From Pseudomonadota bacterium (GTDB lineage: Bacteria > Cyanobacteriota > Vampirovibrionia > Obscuribacterales > Obscuribacteraceae), in contig JAJPGY010000016.1 of the NCBI GenBank assembly GCA_021325555.1, forward strand, positions 62,001-126,000: 64,000 bases of DNA, written 5' to 3'. A program made the translations under genes and the position numbers. Positions 1-11,800 of this stretch are shown here, one piece after another (within the stretch, counting starts at the first letter, position 1; every line of letters begins with the position of its first letter). Below the pieces are notes generated by a model. That model made no database searches, was not told the DNA's origin, and saw only the letters and a list, made by a program, of their open reading frames with translations.

Positions 1-1124
1 CGCTGCCGCCCGCAATCGAGCTCGGCCAGCACGTCGTCCAGCAAGAGCACCGGCGACTCGCCTGCAGCGGCGGTCAGCCGCCTGAGCTCGGCGACCTTGA
101 GCGCGAGCACCAGCGACCGCTGCTGCCCCTGGCTGGCGAAGGTGACCGCCGAGACACCGTTCAGGCGCAGGCTCACGTCGTCACGGTGCGGCCCGACCAG
201 CGTCTGTCGGCGGGCGATCTCCTCGCCGCGGCGCTCCTTAAGCATGCGCGAAAGCAGGCCGGCGATCTCCTCCTCCTGGTAACGGCTCAGCGACTCGGCG
301 GCAAGGCAGTCCCGCCCGGTCGGTTCGGCAACCAGAAGCTGCCCGTCCTCGGATTCCTCGCGCCCCTCCAGCGACCGGAAAACATAGTCTGCCTCCAGGC
401 GCTCCTTCTGCCCGGACAAGTGGCTCTGGAACTCCCGGGCGCCGGGCAGGAGCTCGGTGAGAAGCCGCACGCGCGCCTTCACTATTTGCGAGCCGAAGCG
501 GGCCAGCTGCCTGTCCCAGACAAGAAGCTGATCCTGATCGGCGACCGCCACCCTTCCCTTCTCATAAAGCGTCTTCAAGAGGCGGTTTCGCTGCACGACC
601 ACCTTGGCGTAGCTGGACAGCACGTCGTGGAATGACGGTCGCAGGCGCAGGATTATCCCGTCCATCCACTCCCGGCGGTATGCGGGCCCGCCGCGGATCA
701 GGTTAAGATCCTGGCTGGCGAAGCCGACCGTGACCAGGTGGCCGATTAGCGCCCTGGCCGAGCTGTGGCTGACCCCGTTCACCTTGACCTGCCTGCCGCC
801 CACCCTGCTGGCGCCGGGCTGCCTGGAGATAGCGAAAAACACCTGCTCGTCCTCGCCCAGCCGGCGGAAGGAGACCTCGACGCTCATCTGCTTTTCGCCC
901 CAGGCGATAAGGTCGGCGTCCTGGGCGGCGCGCCTGGACCTGCCGGAGCCGGCCACCTCGATGGCCTCCAGGAAATTGCTCTTGCCCTGCGCGTTCTCGC
1001 CAATCAGGATCGTCTTTCCCGCCCCCACCGGCACGGCCGCCGCCCCATAGTTGCGAAAGTTCCTCAGCCTGACCAGCTTGATCTCGATGGCGTTGGCTTT
1101 AAGCCGCTGTTCGACTTCTAACAT
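1..1124 (-). CDS. recF: DNA replication/repair protein RecF (3' end cut by window edge)
   Basis: RecF is an SMC-like ATPase that helps load RecA at single-strand gaps through the RecFOR pathway. The ATG at 1124 opens a frame with no stop before the window edge, about 374 residues. Walker A is GENAQGKSN (residues 42-50). The ABC signature region FASQGQQRS and the Walker B stretch LLLDDVLAELD lie close to the edge, so only a short C-terminal tail is missing. It starts 18 bases after ribF ends and probably shares its transcript. recF beside gyrB is a common chromosomal arrangement, but here the two genes diverge with ribF between them. Confidence 0.93.
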   Translation of the reverse strand, partial: MLEVEQRLKANAIEIKLVRLRNFRNYGAAAVPVGAGKTILIGENAQGKSNFLEAIEVAGSGRSRRAAQDADLIAWGEKQMSVEVSFRRLGEDEQVFFAISRQPGASRVGGRQVKVNGVSHSSARALIGHLVTVGFASQDLNLIRGGPAYRREWMDGIILRLRPSFHDVLSSYAKVVVQRNRLLKTLYEKGRVAVADQDQLLVWDRQLARFGSQIVKARVRLLTELLPGAREFQSHLSGQKERLEADYVFRSLEGREESEDGQLLVAEPTGRDCLAAESLSRYQEEEIAGLLSRMLKERRGEEIARRQTLVGPHRDDVSLRLNGVSAVTFASQGQQRSLVLALKVAELRRLTAAAGESPVLLLDDVLAELDCGRQ

Positions 1125-1142
1125 AAGGTTTGCCAGCCGTGG

Positions 1143-2105
1143 TCAGGCCCGCAGGCTGCCCTCCGGGAAGGGCCGGCCGGTGCCGGCGGAAAGGAGCTGT
1201 CGTGCCCGGGCACAGTCGCTTTCTATCTGCCGCTTCAGCTCCGCGGGCCCGGCAAAGCGCTGTTCTGCGCGCAGGAAATGGCGGAAATCGACCTCCAGGT
1301 TCCGGCCGTAAAAATCCTCGTCCAGATCGAGCACGTGCACCTCGGCCACGAAGACCGCCGCATCGGTGACCGTCGGGCGGTAGCCGAGATTGATCACGGA
1401 GGGCAGGCAGCGCCCGTCGGCAAAGCGGGTCGTGCCCGCGTAAACGCCCCGCCCGGGCAGTATCTGCTCTTCGGCGACCGCCAGGTTGGCGGTCGGGAAG
1501 CCGAGGGCGCGCCCTCGCCCGGCTCCCCGGACCACCGCGGCGCGGATGCTGTACGGCCTGGCAAGCAGCTTCCAGGCCAGCTCCACATCCCCGGCTTCCA
1601 GGGCCTCCCTTATTCGTGAGCTGGAGACCTCGATGCCGTTGGCGGACACCGGCGGGCAGACGTGGACGGTAAAGCCGAACTCCTCCCCGAGCCGGGCAAG
1701 CAGCTGCGGGTCGCCCTCGCGGTTGCGCCCGAAACGGTGGTTGTATCCGACCGAGACGGTACGGGCGCCCATGGCCTTTACGATTACCTGCTCGACATAC
1801 TCCCTTGGCGAAAGCCGGCAGATCTCCTCGGTAAAGGAGAGAACCAGGGTGGCCGCCACGCCCAGTTGCGAGAACAGGTCAAGCCTCTGGTCCAGCAGCG
1901 TAAGCAGCGGCGGCGACTTGCCCAGGGTGAGCGTGCGCGGGTGCTCGGCGAAGGTGATGACAGCCGGGACGCTCCCGCCGCCCCGGGCCTCTTCCACAGC
2001 CTTCTTGATAACGCTCTGGTGCCCGGGATGAACCCCGTCGAAAAAGCCCAGCGCCAGCGCAGATCGGTGAATGAGGCCCGGCTTCAACTCGTAATATATG
2101 TCCAA
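1143..2105 (-). CDS. ribF: bifunctional riboflavin kinase / FAD synthetase RibF
   Basis: RibF phosphorylates riboflavin to FMN and adenylates FMN to FAD in the cytosol. The 320-residue length is normal for the family. The N-terminal nucleotidyltransferase half carries LGFFDGVHPGHQ. The C-terminal kinase half shows GRALGFPTANL and LPGRGVYAG. The start is TTG at 2105, with an AAGG element about 8-9 bases upstream; no ATG fits the conserved N-terminus. It is the first gene of a ribF-recF unit and diverges from gyrB across about 150 bp. Confidence 0.93.
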   Translation of the reverse strand: MDIYYELKPGLIHRSALALGFFDGVHPGHQSVIKKAVEEARGGGSVPAVITFAEHPRTLTLGKSPPLLTLLDQRLDLFSQLGVAATLVLSFTEEICRLSPREYVEQVIVKAMGARTVSVGYNHRFGRNREGDPQLLARLGEEFGFTVHVCPPVSANGIEVSSSRIREALEAGDVELAWKLLARPYSIRAAVVRGAGRGRALGFPTANLAVAEEQILPGRGVYAGTTRFADGRCLPSVINLGYRPTVTDAAVFVAEVHVLDLDEDFYGRNLEVDFRHFLRAEQRFAGPAELKRQIESDCARARQLLSAGTGRPFPEGSLRA

Positions 2106-2232
2106 TTAACGCGCCTTCAGAAGCGATGCCCACGGCTTAGAAGTCATTGTATCTGATGTGATAAAATTGACCAGTGTTTCACTTCCGGAAGTCGCTTGTA
2201 GCTTGCTCATTCCGCTGCTTTTGCGTGATTGA

Positions 2233-4290
<2,058 letters not shown>

Positions 4291-4304
4291 TCCGGAGCCG
4301 CTCG

Positions 4305-4898
4305 GTGGTTAACGTCGCCAACCTGGTCACCGTGGCAAGGGTCGGACTGGCCCTTCTCACGCTGGCGCTCCTCTGGCTGCCCGGCGACACTTACCGCTGG
4401 GCCGCCTTCGGGCTCACCGCCTTTGTCATCTACAGCGACGCCCTCGACGGCTACCTGGCCAGAAAGCTCAATCAGGTCTCCAAATTCGGCGGCAAGCTGG
4501 ACATCGCCGGCGACCGGGTGGTGGAGATGGCCTACTGGATAGCCTTTGCCTGCCTGGGCTGGATACCGGTGTGGATCCCCTTCCTTTTTCTGGTCAGGGG
4601 CGGCTTCGTCGACGTGATCCGCGCGCAGGCGGCCGAGGAAGGCTTCACCGCCTTCGGTGCCAAGACGATGATGCAGACGGGCTGGGGAAAGTTCCTTGTC
4701 TCCTCCAACTTCAGCCGCTTCACCTACGCGGTGGCCAAGGCCGCGGCCTTCTGCCTGGTGATCGCCGCCCACACCACCGGCTGCGCCCCGACCGTGATAC
4801 CACAACTGGCTTACTTTTCCGTCTACTTCTCCTGCGTGTTCTGTGTAATTCGCGGCCTGCCCGTCATCTTCGAAGGAAGGCATATGATCAACAGATGA
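4305..4898 (+). CDS. CDP-alcohol phosphatidyltransferase family protein
   Basis: This is a membrane enzyme of the family that transfers a phosphatidyl group from CDP-diacylglycerol to an alcohol. It contains the full family signature D-x2-DG-x2-AR-x8-G-x3-D-x3-D, running from SDALDGYLAR to KLDIAGD. At 197 residues with several hydrophobic segments it matches PgsA-like enzymes in size, but the acceptor alcohol (glycerol phosphate, inositol phosphate or other) cannot be read from sequence. The start is GTG at 4305, with GGAG about 8 bases upstream, 14 bp after gyrB, so it is probably cotranscribed with gyrB. Confidence 0.85.
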   Translation: MVNVANLVTVARVGLALLTLALLWLPGDTYRWAAFGLTAFVIYSDALDGYLARKLNQVSKFGGKLDIAGDRVVEMAYWIAFACLGWIPVWIPFLFLVRGGFVDVIRAQAAEEGFTAFGAKTMMQTGWGKFLVSSNFSRFTYAVAKAAAFCLVIAAHTTGCAPTVIPQLAYFSVYFSCVFCVIRGLPVIFEGRHMINR

Positions 4899-4992
4899 GC
4901 GGCAGGCGCGGCTGTGTCCGCCCGCCCAGCAGGCAGGCGAGCCCGATGCTGCACGCTGTCTCGCCTGATCCGCCATGCTTTTCAATTTTTCC

Positions 4993-6093
4993 TTATGGAC
5001 TCTGTTGAATCATACCCGGCAAACGGGACTCACTTTGCCCTGGATGTGCAGGCTCTTGACTAAGACCCGGCGAGGACTCGACTTTTTCAGGAGCAGGCGG
5101 CACCGGCACGCTCGTACCAGCCGAAACACCAGTCGAAGTTACTTGAGTGGCTGGAATAATCTGCAGTCTGAATTCAACCGGAATGTTTAACTCGCGAGAC
5201 AGGAACTCTTGGACCAACGCGACCTTATGCGGGGTAATCGGATCCTCAGGAGACAGCACTGTCGCTTCCACCATCATTGGCCTCGAATACCGCTCAACTC
5301 GTACGTTGCGGAGCTGAACACCCCTGAATGTAAATGTCTTTTCCCTCAAAATGCTCTTGATTTTTATACTGATTTGGTTCTCCAGAACTAACTCTCTCAT
5401 GCTCAACGCCAGCGGAACAATGAGCATGAGACTAACCACTGCGGAGATAAGAAGTCCCTTCTTCGCCTGGTGCAGCGGGGTGTAGCCCATTACGAGGAAC
5501 ACAAGTGCACCGGCAACGGTGATACCTATTAAGTTGGTGACATAAAGGAGGGCGGCACCGGAGCAAACAGAAAATGCTTCAAAAGCAAGGCCTATGCCTA
5601 TTACACTTAACGGTGGCACCAGGGCAACTGCAATTGCCACCCCTGCAAGAGAATCGCTGAGCTTTTCGTTGCCCTGGCAATAGGCGCCGACAGCACCCGC
5701 AAAGATGGCCACGCCAAGATCGAGCAATGTCGGATGCGTTCGCCCGAGAATTTCAGGCGTCAACTCAAGCGAACGAAAAAGAAGGGCCAGCGTCGACGAT
5801 ATGAAAAGTCCGACCACAGTTCCGACGACGAGAGTCACGACCGCCCTCCCCAACAGCCGGCTGTCGCCGGTCAATGTCGCAAGAGACAGCCCCACCAATG
5901 GTCGCATCAGCGGCGCAATAATCATGGCCCCGATGATTACTGCCGGGCTGTTCTGAAACAATCCCAGGGTAGCGATAAGAGTTGACCCCGCCAACAAAAC
6001 CAGGAAGTCGACAGTCAGCCGGCTTAGAGATTCCAGGCGCTCTTGCAGAGCACCTAATTTCGATTCCTCGACCTGTCTTAGGAATGGTGGCAT
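4993..6093 (-). CDS. DUF389 / TIGR00341 family membrane protein
   Basis: This is a polytopic inner-membrane protein of 366 residues. The family core is recognisable from the run beginning LLAGSTLIATLGLFQNSPAV and continuing IIGAMIIAPLMRPLVG, then VALVPPLSVIGIGLA and a further hydrophobic block near LVFLVMGYTPL. The C-terminal third is a soluble, Pro-rich tail. The family has no firmly assigned biochemical activity. It stands alone and converges on the phosphatidyltransferase gene. Start ATG at 6093. Confidence 0.85.
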   Translation of the reverse strand: MPPFLRQVEESKLGALQERLESLSRLTVDFLVLLAGSTLIATLGLFQNSPAVIIGAMIIAPLMRPLVGLSLATLTGDSRLLGRAVVTLVVGTVVGLFISSTLALLFRSLELTPEILGRTHPTLLDLGVAIFAGAVGAYCQGNEKLSDSLAGVAIAVALVPPLSVIGIGLAFEAFSVCSGAALLYVTNLIGITVAGALVFLVMGYTPLHQAKKGLLISAVVSLMLIVPLALSMRELVLENQISIKIKSILREKTFTFRGVQLRNVRVERYSRPMMVEATVLSPEDPITPHKVALVQEFLSRELNIPVEFRLQIIPATQVTSTGVSAGTSVPVPPAPEKVESSPGLSQEPAHPGQSESRLPGMIQQSP

Positions 6094-6286
6094 TGTCAGT
6101 CTCCAATATTACGAGGAAAGCCCATTATCCCAGATGGATACTTGTCAGGTACCGTCAGTTTCCTGTAAATGTTCCGGCATGGTGGCCGACATGTTGGCCG
6201 CTCACCATCTCTGATGTCAGCCTATCAAACTGCTGCGTAAGCGTTTCAAAAACCACATCTTGCCAGGCAGGCAGATATTTTGCATC

Positions 6287-6790
6287 ATGGGCAGCCGCAA
6301 AAGACAACGGGACGCGCAGCCGCGGGGCGAGCATGGCAAGGCGAAGAGACGGCGATACTGGCAGGTGCTGGTAGCAGAGGGGCGGTCCAGCAGCTTGTCC
6401 GTCAACGAGTTTTGCGAAAATGGACACCGCGAAGTGCGCTCACGTCCGAGGTTCAAGAAGCGCGTCTTAGGGGGCAGAAACCGAGTGTCGCCGATCATGC
6501 GCGAACGCAACCGTCTCTGTCCGGCAAGAGTTACTAAGCGCCCGGCGTCAGAACATACCAGCTGCCTCGCGACCGAGGCTCCAAATCAAATGTGGGACAC
6601 TGACGGCGCCAAGTCCTACAAGCTGGAAGAAGGCTGGTGCTGGATATTTGCTGTTGTCGATCATTTCAATAGTGAGGCACTTGGCTGGCATATCAACAAA
6701 CTCGGAGAACACGTTCCAGGCGCTTGAGCCGCTTCGTCAGGCCGGAGGACAAAGACACATTCAGTGTCCAATCAATCGGTGGCATAACGT
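6287..6790 (+). pseudogene. decayed IS transposase (integrase-core remnants in more than one frame)
   Basis: The frame beginning GSRKRQRDAQPRGEHGKAKR then VNEFCEN resembles the helix-turn-helix start of IS accessory proteins. Further on, MRERNRLCPARV, APNQMWDTDG and WCWIFAVVDHFNS followed by ALGWH are the hallmarks of an rve/IS3-type DDE integrase domain. The continuation QALEPLRQA, expected next in intact proteins, is in a different frame (around 6710-6735), so at least one frameshift exists. The rest of the catalytic domain is absent. I saw no clear terminal inverted repeats. Boundaries are approximate. Confidence 0.7.
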
Positions 6791-6800
6791 GGCACCACAC

Positions 6801-8108
6801 CTAGGTCGGTGCAACCTGGAGGACTGGCCGCTCGGCTATTTTCTTGGAGACCGTGAAGTAGAAGGTGGCGCCTTTGCCGGGGCGGCCAATCGCCCAGGCC
6901 GTGCCGCCGTGCAGCCTGGCGATCTCCATGACGCTGGCAAGGCCGATTCCGGATCCGGGCTTGTTTCGCACCTCCTTCAGGCGGGCGAACAGATCGAACA
7001 ACGACTCGGCCTGAGAGGGATGGAAGCCCAGGCCGTTGTCGTTGACGGCGAACTGCCACTGGGAATCACTCTCCTGGCAGGTGACATCGACAATGAGCCG
7101 ACCTTCCGGGCTCCGGTATTTTATGGCATTTTCCAGGAGGTTCTGAAAAATCTGCGAAAGCTTGGCCCGATCGGCCCGCACCACCGGCAGTGACTCGAAC
7201 ACCGCCAGCTCCGCGTCCTCGGCCTTGAGAGCCAGACGCTGCCAGACCTCGCGCAGCAGCGCGCCGGTGTCCACCTCCGAAAGCGCCAGGCTGGATTGAC
7301 CCAGCCTCGCGTACTCGAGCAGGGCGCCGGTGAGGTTGGTGATCTGATCGGCGCTGTGGGTTATAAGCTCGAGATATCTCCGCGGCTTGGAGTCCGGCGC
7401 CTCGTTCTCATAGCCTTTCCTCAAAAGGTCGACGAGCCCCTGAATTGCCACCACGGGCGCGCGCAGGTCGTGCGAGATCAGGTGGATGAAGCGATCTATC
7501 TGAGCGTCCTTGGCGGCCAGCTCGACGTAGAGCTTGGAGAGGTCCTCGTTCATGCGGGCGAGCGCATCCGCCTGCGTGCCCTGGTCGGCGAAGACGCGGC
7601 AGCCCATCATGAGGATGGAAAGGTGCGAGGCCGCAAGCTCCAACAGCTCGACATCGTCGGCCGTCCAATTGCGCGGTGCGCCGCACTGGTGGACGCCGAT
7701 GAGACCGAGAATTGTCCCCTGAAAGACAACCGGCGTGGCCACCGCGGCGGCAACGGCAAGCTCATTAAAGAGCTGCCTGTCCATGGCCTCGCCGAACAGG
7801 CTGTCCTTAGCCACATCGTCCGACCGGACCGTCCTTCCCGTCTGCCTGGCCTGGTAGGCGTCCGGGGTCACCACATCGCCGGCAACCTCCAGCCGCGTAA
7901 GCACGCCCGGGGCCGCCCAGTCATGGGTCAGGCGCAGGAAGCCCATGTCGTCGAGCTGGTAGAAGAAGCAGCGGCTGACCTGAAGCGTCCTGGCGATCTC
8001 GGAGACGGCCGCCTTCAGAATCGGATCGAGATCGAAGCGCCTGCCCACGGCGCCGGAGATGCTCCGCACGACAGACAGCTTTCTATCCTCGCTCCGTTTG
8101 CGTCTCAA
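6801..8108 (-). CDS. GAF-domain sensor histidine kinase
   Basis: This is a soluble two-component kinase of 435 residues with no transmembrane segment. A GAF sensor domain covers about residues 25-170. The dimerisation/phosphoacceptor helix has ISHDLRAP with His213. The ATPase domain shows the N box NLLENAIKYRSPEG, then DNGLGF and GSGIGLASVMEIARLHGG. The start is TTG at 8108, with GGTG about 8 bases upstream. No response regulator is adjacent, so its partner is unknown. It lies 117 bp downstream of the lipid A operon on the same strand and could be read from it. Confidence 0.88.
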   Translation of the reverse strand: MRRKRSEDRKLSVVRSISGAVGRRFDLDPILKAAVSEIARTLQVSRCFFYQLDDMGFLRLTHDWAAPGVLTRLEVAGDVVTPDAYQARQTGRTVRSDDVAKDSLFGEAMDRQLFNELAVAAAVATPVVFQGTILGLIGVHQCGAPRNWTADDVELLELAASHLSILMMGCRVFADQGTQADALARMNEDLSKLYVELAAKDAQIDRFIHLISHDLRAPVVAIQGLVDLLRKGYENEAPDSKPRRYLELITHSADQITNLTGALLEYARLGQSSLALSEVDTGALLREVWQRLALKAEDAELAVFESLPVVRADRAKLSQIFQNLLENAIKYRSPEGRLIVDVTCQESDSQWQFAVNDNGLGFHPSQAESLFDLFARLKEVRNKPGSGIGLASVMEIARLHGGTAWAIGRPGKGATFYFTVSKKIAERPVLQVAPT

Positions 8109-8225
8109 GTGCCGGTCACCAGGAGAAGATCCGACCTGCCAACAAAAATTATTCTACTCGCGTGTCGGCGCCGAGAACGCCCGGCCGTTCCCGCCGGCGG
8201 CGGCAGGAGCGGCCAGCAAGGGCTG

Positions 8226-9308
8226 TCACCCGCCTGCCGCCGACAGTTGGCTGTCCAGGGCGGTGCTGCAACGGGAGGCGACGGCCTCCGGGCTCAGCCG
8301 GGCCAGGCAGGGCTCGGTCGGGCAGCGCTCGTGGACCGGGCAGCGCCCGCTTTCCTGGCCTGGAGCAGTTACAACCAGGTGGCGGTCGCCCCAGGGCCGC
8401 CAGCGCCGGGGATCCGTGTGTCCGAAAAGGGCGACGGTGGGGGTGCCGGCGGCAGCAGCCATGTGCGCGGGTCCCGAGTCCACGCAGGCGGCCAGGTCCA
8501 TGCGCTCGTAAAGGGCCAGACTCTGCCTGAGCGTCAGCTTGCCGGCCAGATTCACGGCCGCGACGCCGGACAAGCTCGCGAGCTCCTCATAAAGCCGGTA
8601 ATCCCGGGCGGCGCCCGTGAAGAAGGGAAGAATATCGTATTGCGCGGCCAGCCTGGCGATGACGGCGGCCCAGTGCGGCAGCGGGTACATCTTGTCCGGG
8701 TGCGCGGCGGCCGCGTGGATGACCACGTGCGGGCGCGGGTCGGCAAGCTCCGGCACCAGACGCTCGATCTCAGCCCGCTCCTCATCGCTGACAAACGCCT
8801 CCAGGTGATCGTCGGTTACCGGCACGCCGGCTGCCCGGAGAACGGCAAGCGTGGAGGTCACCTCATGGACGGTCCTGTCCCAGTCGACCGGATGGGTGAG
8901 GAAGATCCGCCGCCCCTGCGTGTTGTAACCGACGCGATAGCGGGCGCCGGTCAGAAAGGACAACACCCCCGAGGAAAGCGACCGTTTGAGCACGAAGACG
9001 AGATCGTAGCGGCGCCCGCGCAGCTCGAGCGCGTAGGAAAGAAAGCCCCTGGGCCGGCCCTGCCCGCTGTCGTATTTGTGGAACCTTGTGGTGTCAAAGG
9101 GGATCAACTCGTTTGCGTAAGGGCAGCCGGCAAGGACGGCGCCGCTTTCCGGGCCGACCAGCACATCGATGGTCGCCTGCGGGTAGGCGCGGCGCAGGTT
9201 GCGGAGGAAGGGGACCGTGAGAATGGTATCGCCGATGAAGCGATAGCGCATGACCAGAATGCGCCGGGCCGGAATGGCCGTTGCCTGCCCGTGGCCGGCA
9301 CCGTTCAC
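8226..9308 (-). CDS. glycosyltransferase family 9 (ADP-heptose:LPS heptosyltransferase-like)
   Basis: Family 9 enzymes add heptose to the LPS inner core at the cytosolic face of the inner membrane. The protein (360 residues) starts its fold at RILVMRYRFIGDTILTVPFL. The nucleotide-sugar half carries NLAGKLTLRQ, CVDSGPAHMAAAAGTP and ALFGHTDPRRW. Its GTG start overlaps the lpxK stop (GTGA), which suggests translational coupling. The neighbours lpxK and waaA support a role in building the lipid A core, but the exact sugar added is not readable. Confidence 0.85.
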   Translation of the reverse strand: MNGAGHGQATAIPARRILVMRYRFIGDTILTVPFLRNLRRAYPQATIDVLVGPESGAVLAGCPYANELIPFDTTRFHKYDSGQGRPRGFLSYALELRGRRYDLVFVLKRSLSSGVLSFLTGARYRVGYNTQGRRIFLTHPVDWDRTVHEVTSTLAVLRAAGVPVTDDHLEAFVSDEERAEIERLVPELADPRPHVVIHAAAAHPDKMYPLPHWAAVIARLAAQYDILPFFTGAARDYRLYEELASLSGVAAVNLAGKLTLRQSLALYERMDLAACVDSGPAHMAAAAGTPTVALFGHTDPRRWRPWGDRHLVVTAPGQESGRCPVHERCPTEPCLARLSPEAVASRCSTALDSQLSAAGG

Positions 9309-10432
9309 CGGGCGACAACCTCAGGCTGGCCGCCCGCCTGGACAGCCGGGCAGCCAGGCCCGTCGAAAGGCGGCTCGCCCAAAACCGGCACCGGTCCCAG
9401 CCACTCGGTTTCCAGACCGAGCGAATAGACAGGCAGGTCGGCAGCCAGGTCCGGCGGCAGGCGCACCGCGTCCTTCTCCGTGGTGACGACGAGCTGCGCC
9501 CCGGTATCACGCAGATCGGCTCTCACCGTCTCCAGGTCCTTATGACTCCACCAGTGGTGATCTGCATAAGCCCTGGTCCGGACAATTTGAGCCCCCAGAT
9601 GCTCCAGCAGCTGGAAAAACGAAGCAGGTCTGGCGATCCCGCAAAGCGCCACCACTTTTGCCGACCGCAGCGCGCCCGGATCGCCTTCCGTCGCCCGCCC
9701 GCTCACACTCGACAGCCGGCTGGGGACGAACCGGCAGCTCGTCAGCTTCGCCCGCGGGGAAAGCACGGCCACCCGCTCGGTCAGGCGGGAGAGCCGCGCC
9801 GGGTCGGGGTCAGGCGGCACCCTGGTGACGGCCACCCAGCCGGCACGGGCGAGGGCTGAGGGCGGCTCGCGCAGCCGGCCGGCCGGAAGCAGGCGATCGG
9901 CATCCAGGTCGTCGGAGTAGTCGATGAGCACCAGATCCTGATCCCGCATCAGCGCCAGATGCTGAAAGCCGTCATCGAGCAAGATCACGTCCGCATCGTA
10001 AACCTTCACGGCCACCTCCGCGGCCAGGGCCCGCCGGGCGCAGACAATCACCACCGCCTCCGGCACCGCAGCCGCCACCATGTAGGGCTCATCCCCGGCA
10101 TCCTGGCAGCCGGCCAGGCTTCCCGCCCCGTCGCTGACGATCAAAAGCTCCTCCGTGGACCGGCGCCTGTAGCCGCGCGAGAGAACGGCCACCTTGCGCC
10201 GGCCTGCCGCCAGCCTGCGGGCCAGGTCGATGACCACCGGCGTCTTGCCGCTACCGCCGCAGGTAAGGTTGCCGACGCTCAGCACCGGCACCGGCGCCTG
10301 GTGGCGCTTGAGGCAGCCGGCGCCGTAAGCGACAAGACGCAGATAGGCGCCCAGCCCGTAGAGGGCTGATGCCGGCTGCAACAGCGCGGACAGGAGATGC
10401 TCGCCGGTCGTCTCTGGATTACCCCAAGTCAT
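9305..10432 (-). CDS. lpxK: tetraacyldisaccharide 4'-kinase LpxK
   Basis: LpxK phosphorylates the 4' position of the lipid A disaccharide at the inner membrane. The 375-residue protein has the expected Walker A SVGNLTCGGSGKTP (about residues 52-64), LSRGYRR, and the strongly conserved DVILLDDGFQHLAL. TTEKDAVRLP follows near the C-terminus. Its ATG overlaps the waaA stop by 4 bp (ATGA), and its stop overlaps the next glycosyltransferase. Its presence is direct evidence that this organism makes lipid A. Confidence 0.95.
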   Translation of the reverse strand: MTWGNPETTGEHLLSALLQPASALYGLGAYLRLVAYGAGCLKRHQAPVPVLSVGNLTCGGSGKTPVVIDLARRLAAGRRKVAVLSRGYRRRSTEELLIVSDGAGSLAGCQDAGDEPYMVAAAVPEAVVIVCARRALAAEVAVKVYDADVILLDDGFQHLALMRDQDLVLIDYSDDLDADRLLPAGRLREPPSALARAGWVAVTRVPPDPDPARLSRLTERVAVLSPRAKLTSCRFVPSRLSSVSGRATEGDPGALRSAKVVALCGIARPASFFQLLEHLGAQIVRTRAYADHHWWSHKDLETVRADLRDTGAQLVVTTEKDAVRLPPDLAADLPVYSLGLETEWLGPVPVLGEPPFDGPGCPAVQAGGQPEVVAR

Positions 10433-11769
10433 TTCGGACTGAGAACCCCGCTGTCGTGCCCGGGCTCGGCACGCAGATCATTATATTGCTTTGCCAGAAC
10501 CGACTCCAGCAAGGCGACCGTCCTGTCCACCGCCCCCTGGCTGGCCCGCAGCCACTCCTGCCCCGCCCGGCCGAGCCTGTCCCGCTTGCCCGGTGAAGCC
10601 AGCAGCTCGCTTGCGGTGGCGAACAATTCTTCAGAATTGCTGGCCAGCGACAGCGCCTGCGCCGAGAGCAGGCCGTTGGCCGACTCGGCCGTCTTGTCCA
10701 GATGCGGCCCGCAGATTACCGGCACGGCGTACGCATACGGCTCGGCCAGGTTGTGCCCGCCCACGGGCGCCAGCGTGCCCCCGACAAAAGCGATCGTGCC
10801 CAGCGAGTAATACCGAAAGAGAAGCCCGATCGTATCCAGCAGGTAGACGTCCCGCTCGCCCTCGAAGCCTTCGCCGCGCGAATAGCGGCGCACCCTGAAC
10901 CCCCGCGACGCGACAAGGGAGGCGACCTCGTCCCAGCGCTCCGGATGCCGGGGAGCAAGGATGAGCCTGAGCGGCCCGGCAGCGGCCCCTGCGCCGTCTT
11001 GCGCCATGAGACGGTCCAGCAGATCGAGCAGCGCCGCCTCCTCCCCGGCATGCGTCGAGCCGGCAACGATTACCCGATCGCAGGCGGCCAGGTTGATTGC
11101 CCGGGCAAGCGCCTCGCTTTCGGCGCCGCATATCGGGGTCAGCCCGTCGAATTTCAGATTGCCGAAGACATGAACCGGCAAAGAGTCCCCGGCAATCGCT
11201 CGATAGCGCCCCGCGTCTGCTTCGGTCTGCACCGCGATGGCGGAAAACTGCCTCAACACCGGGCCAAAGAGAAGTCGCCAGCGCTTGTAGCCGCGAAAGG
11301 ATCTCGGCGAGATCCGGCCGTTCACCACCATGACCGGCAGGCGCCGGCGGCTGCACTGGTGCATGAAGCCAGGCCATATCTCCGTCTCCGCAATCACGAC
11401 CAGGGCCGGGTCTAAGGCGGCCAGCCAGTTGCTTACCGCCCAGGGCAGGTCGAGCGGGAAGTAGAAGACCGGGACGCCTTCCGGGCAGCGCTCCCTGGCC
11501 AGCTTCTGGGCCGTCTGCGTGGCCGTCGACACCACATAGGGGCAGCGGGGGTTGCGGGCCGAGAAAGCCTGGATCAAGGGCCAGACCGCGTTGAACTCGC
11601 CCACCGACACGGCGTGAAACCACACCGGGCGGGCGCCGCCCGGGCCGGGCAGATCGCGCGGCAGGACACCGAGCTTCTGCCAGATGCCCGCCCGCCGCCT
11701 GGCCGAGGCAAGCAGCACCGGGCCGGCCAGGACAAGCAGAACAAGCACGACGCTGTAGTAGAGGAACAC
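10429..11769 (-). CDS. waaA: 3-deoxy-D-manno-octulosonic acid (Kdo) transferase WaaA
   Basis: WaaA transfers Kdo from CMP-Kdo to lipid A precursors. The 446-residue protein begins with a hydrophobic anchor (YYSVVLVLLVLAGPVLLA). The GT-B fold follows, with WFHAVSVGEFNAVWPLI, AETEIWPGF, NGRISPRSFRGYKRW, VAGSTHAGEE and LAPRHPER. GGTLAPVGGHNLAEPYA near the C-terminus is typical of the family. The start is GTG at 11769 with CGGGAG about 7 bases upstream. It lies 31 bp after priA and overlaps lpxK by 4 bp. Confidence 0.94.
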   Translation of the reverse strand: MFLYYSVVLVLLVLAGPVLLASARRRAGIWQKLGVLPRDLPGPGGARPVWFHAVSVGEFNAVWPLIQAFSARNPRCPYVVSTATQTAQKLARERCPEGVPVFYFPLDLPWAVSNWLAALDPALVVIAETEIWPGFMHQCSRRRLPVMVVNGRISPRSFRGYKRWRLLFGPVLRQFSAIAVQTEADAGRYRAIAGDSLPVHVFGNLKFDGLTPICGAESEALARAINLAACDRVIVAGSTHAGEEAALLDLLDRLMAQDGAGAAAGPLRLILAPRHPERWDEVASLVASRGFRVRRYSRGEGFEGERDVYLLDTIGLLFRYYSLGTIAFVGGTLAPVGGHNLAEPYAYAVPVICGPHLDKTAESANGLLSAQALSLASNSEELFATASELLASPGKRDRLGRAGQEWLRASQGAVDRTVALLESVLAKQYNDLRAEPGHDSGVLSPK

Positions 11770-11800
11770 GGCAACTCCCGGGAAGCACCTATTGTATCTG

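Noticed and set aside
7296..9428. Plus-strand open frame of 710 codons
   Set aside because: It is antisense to the histidine kinase and the glycosyltransferase, and runs across two real genes; no motif.
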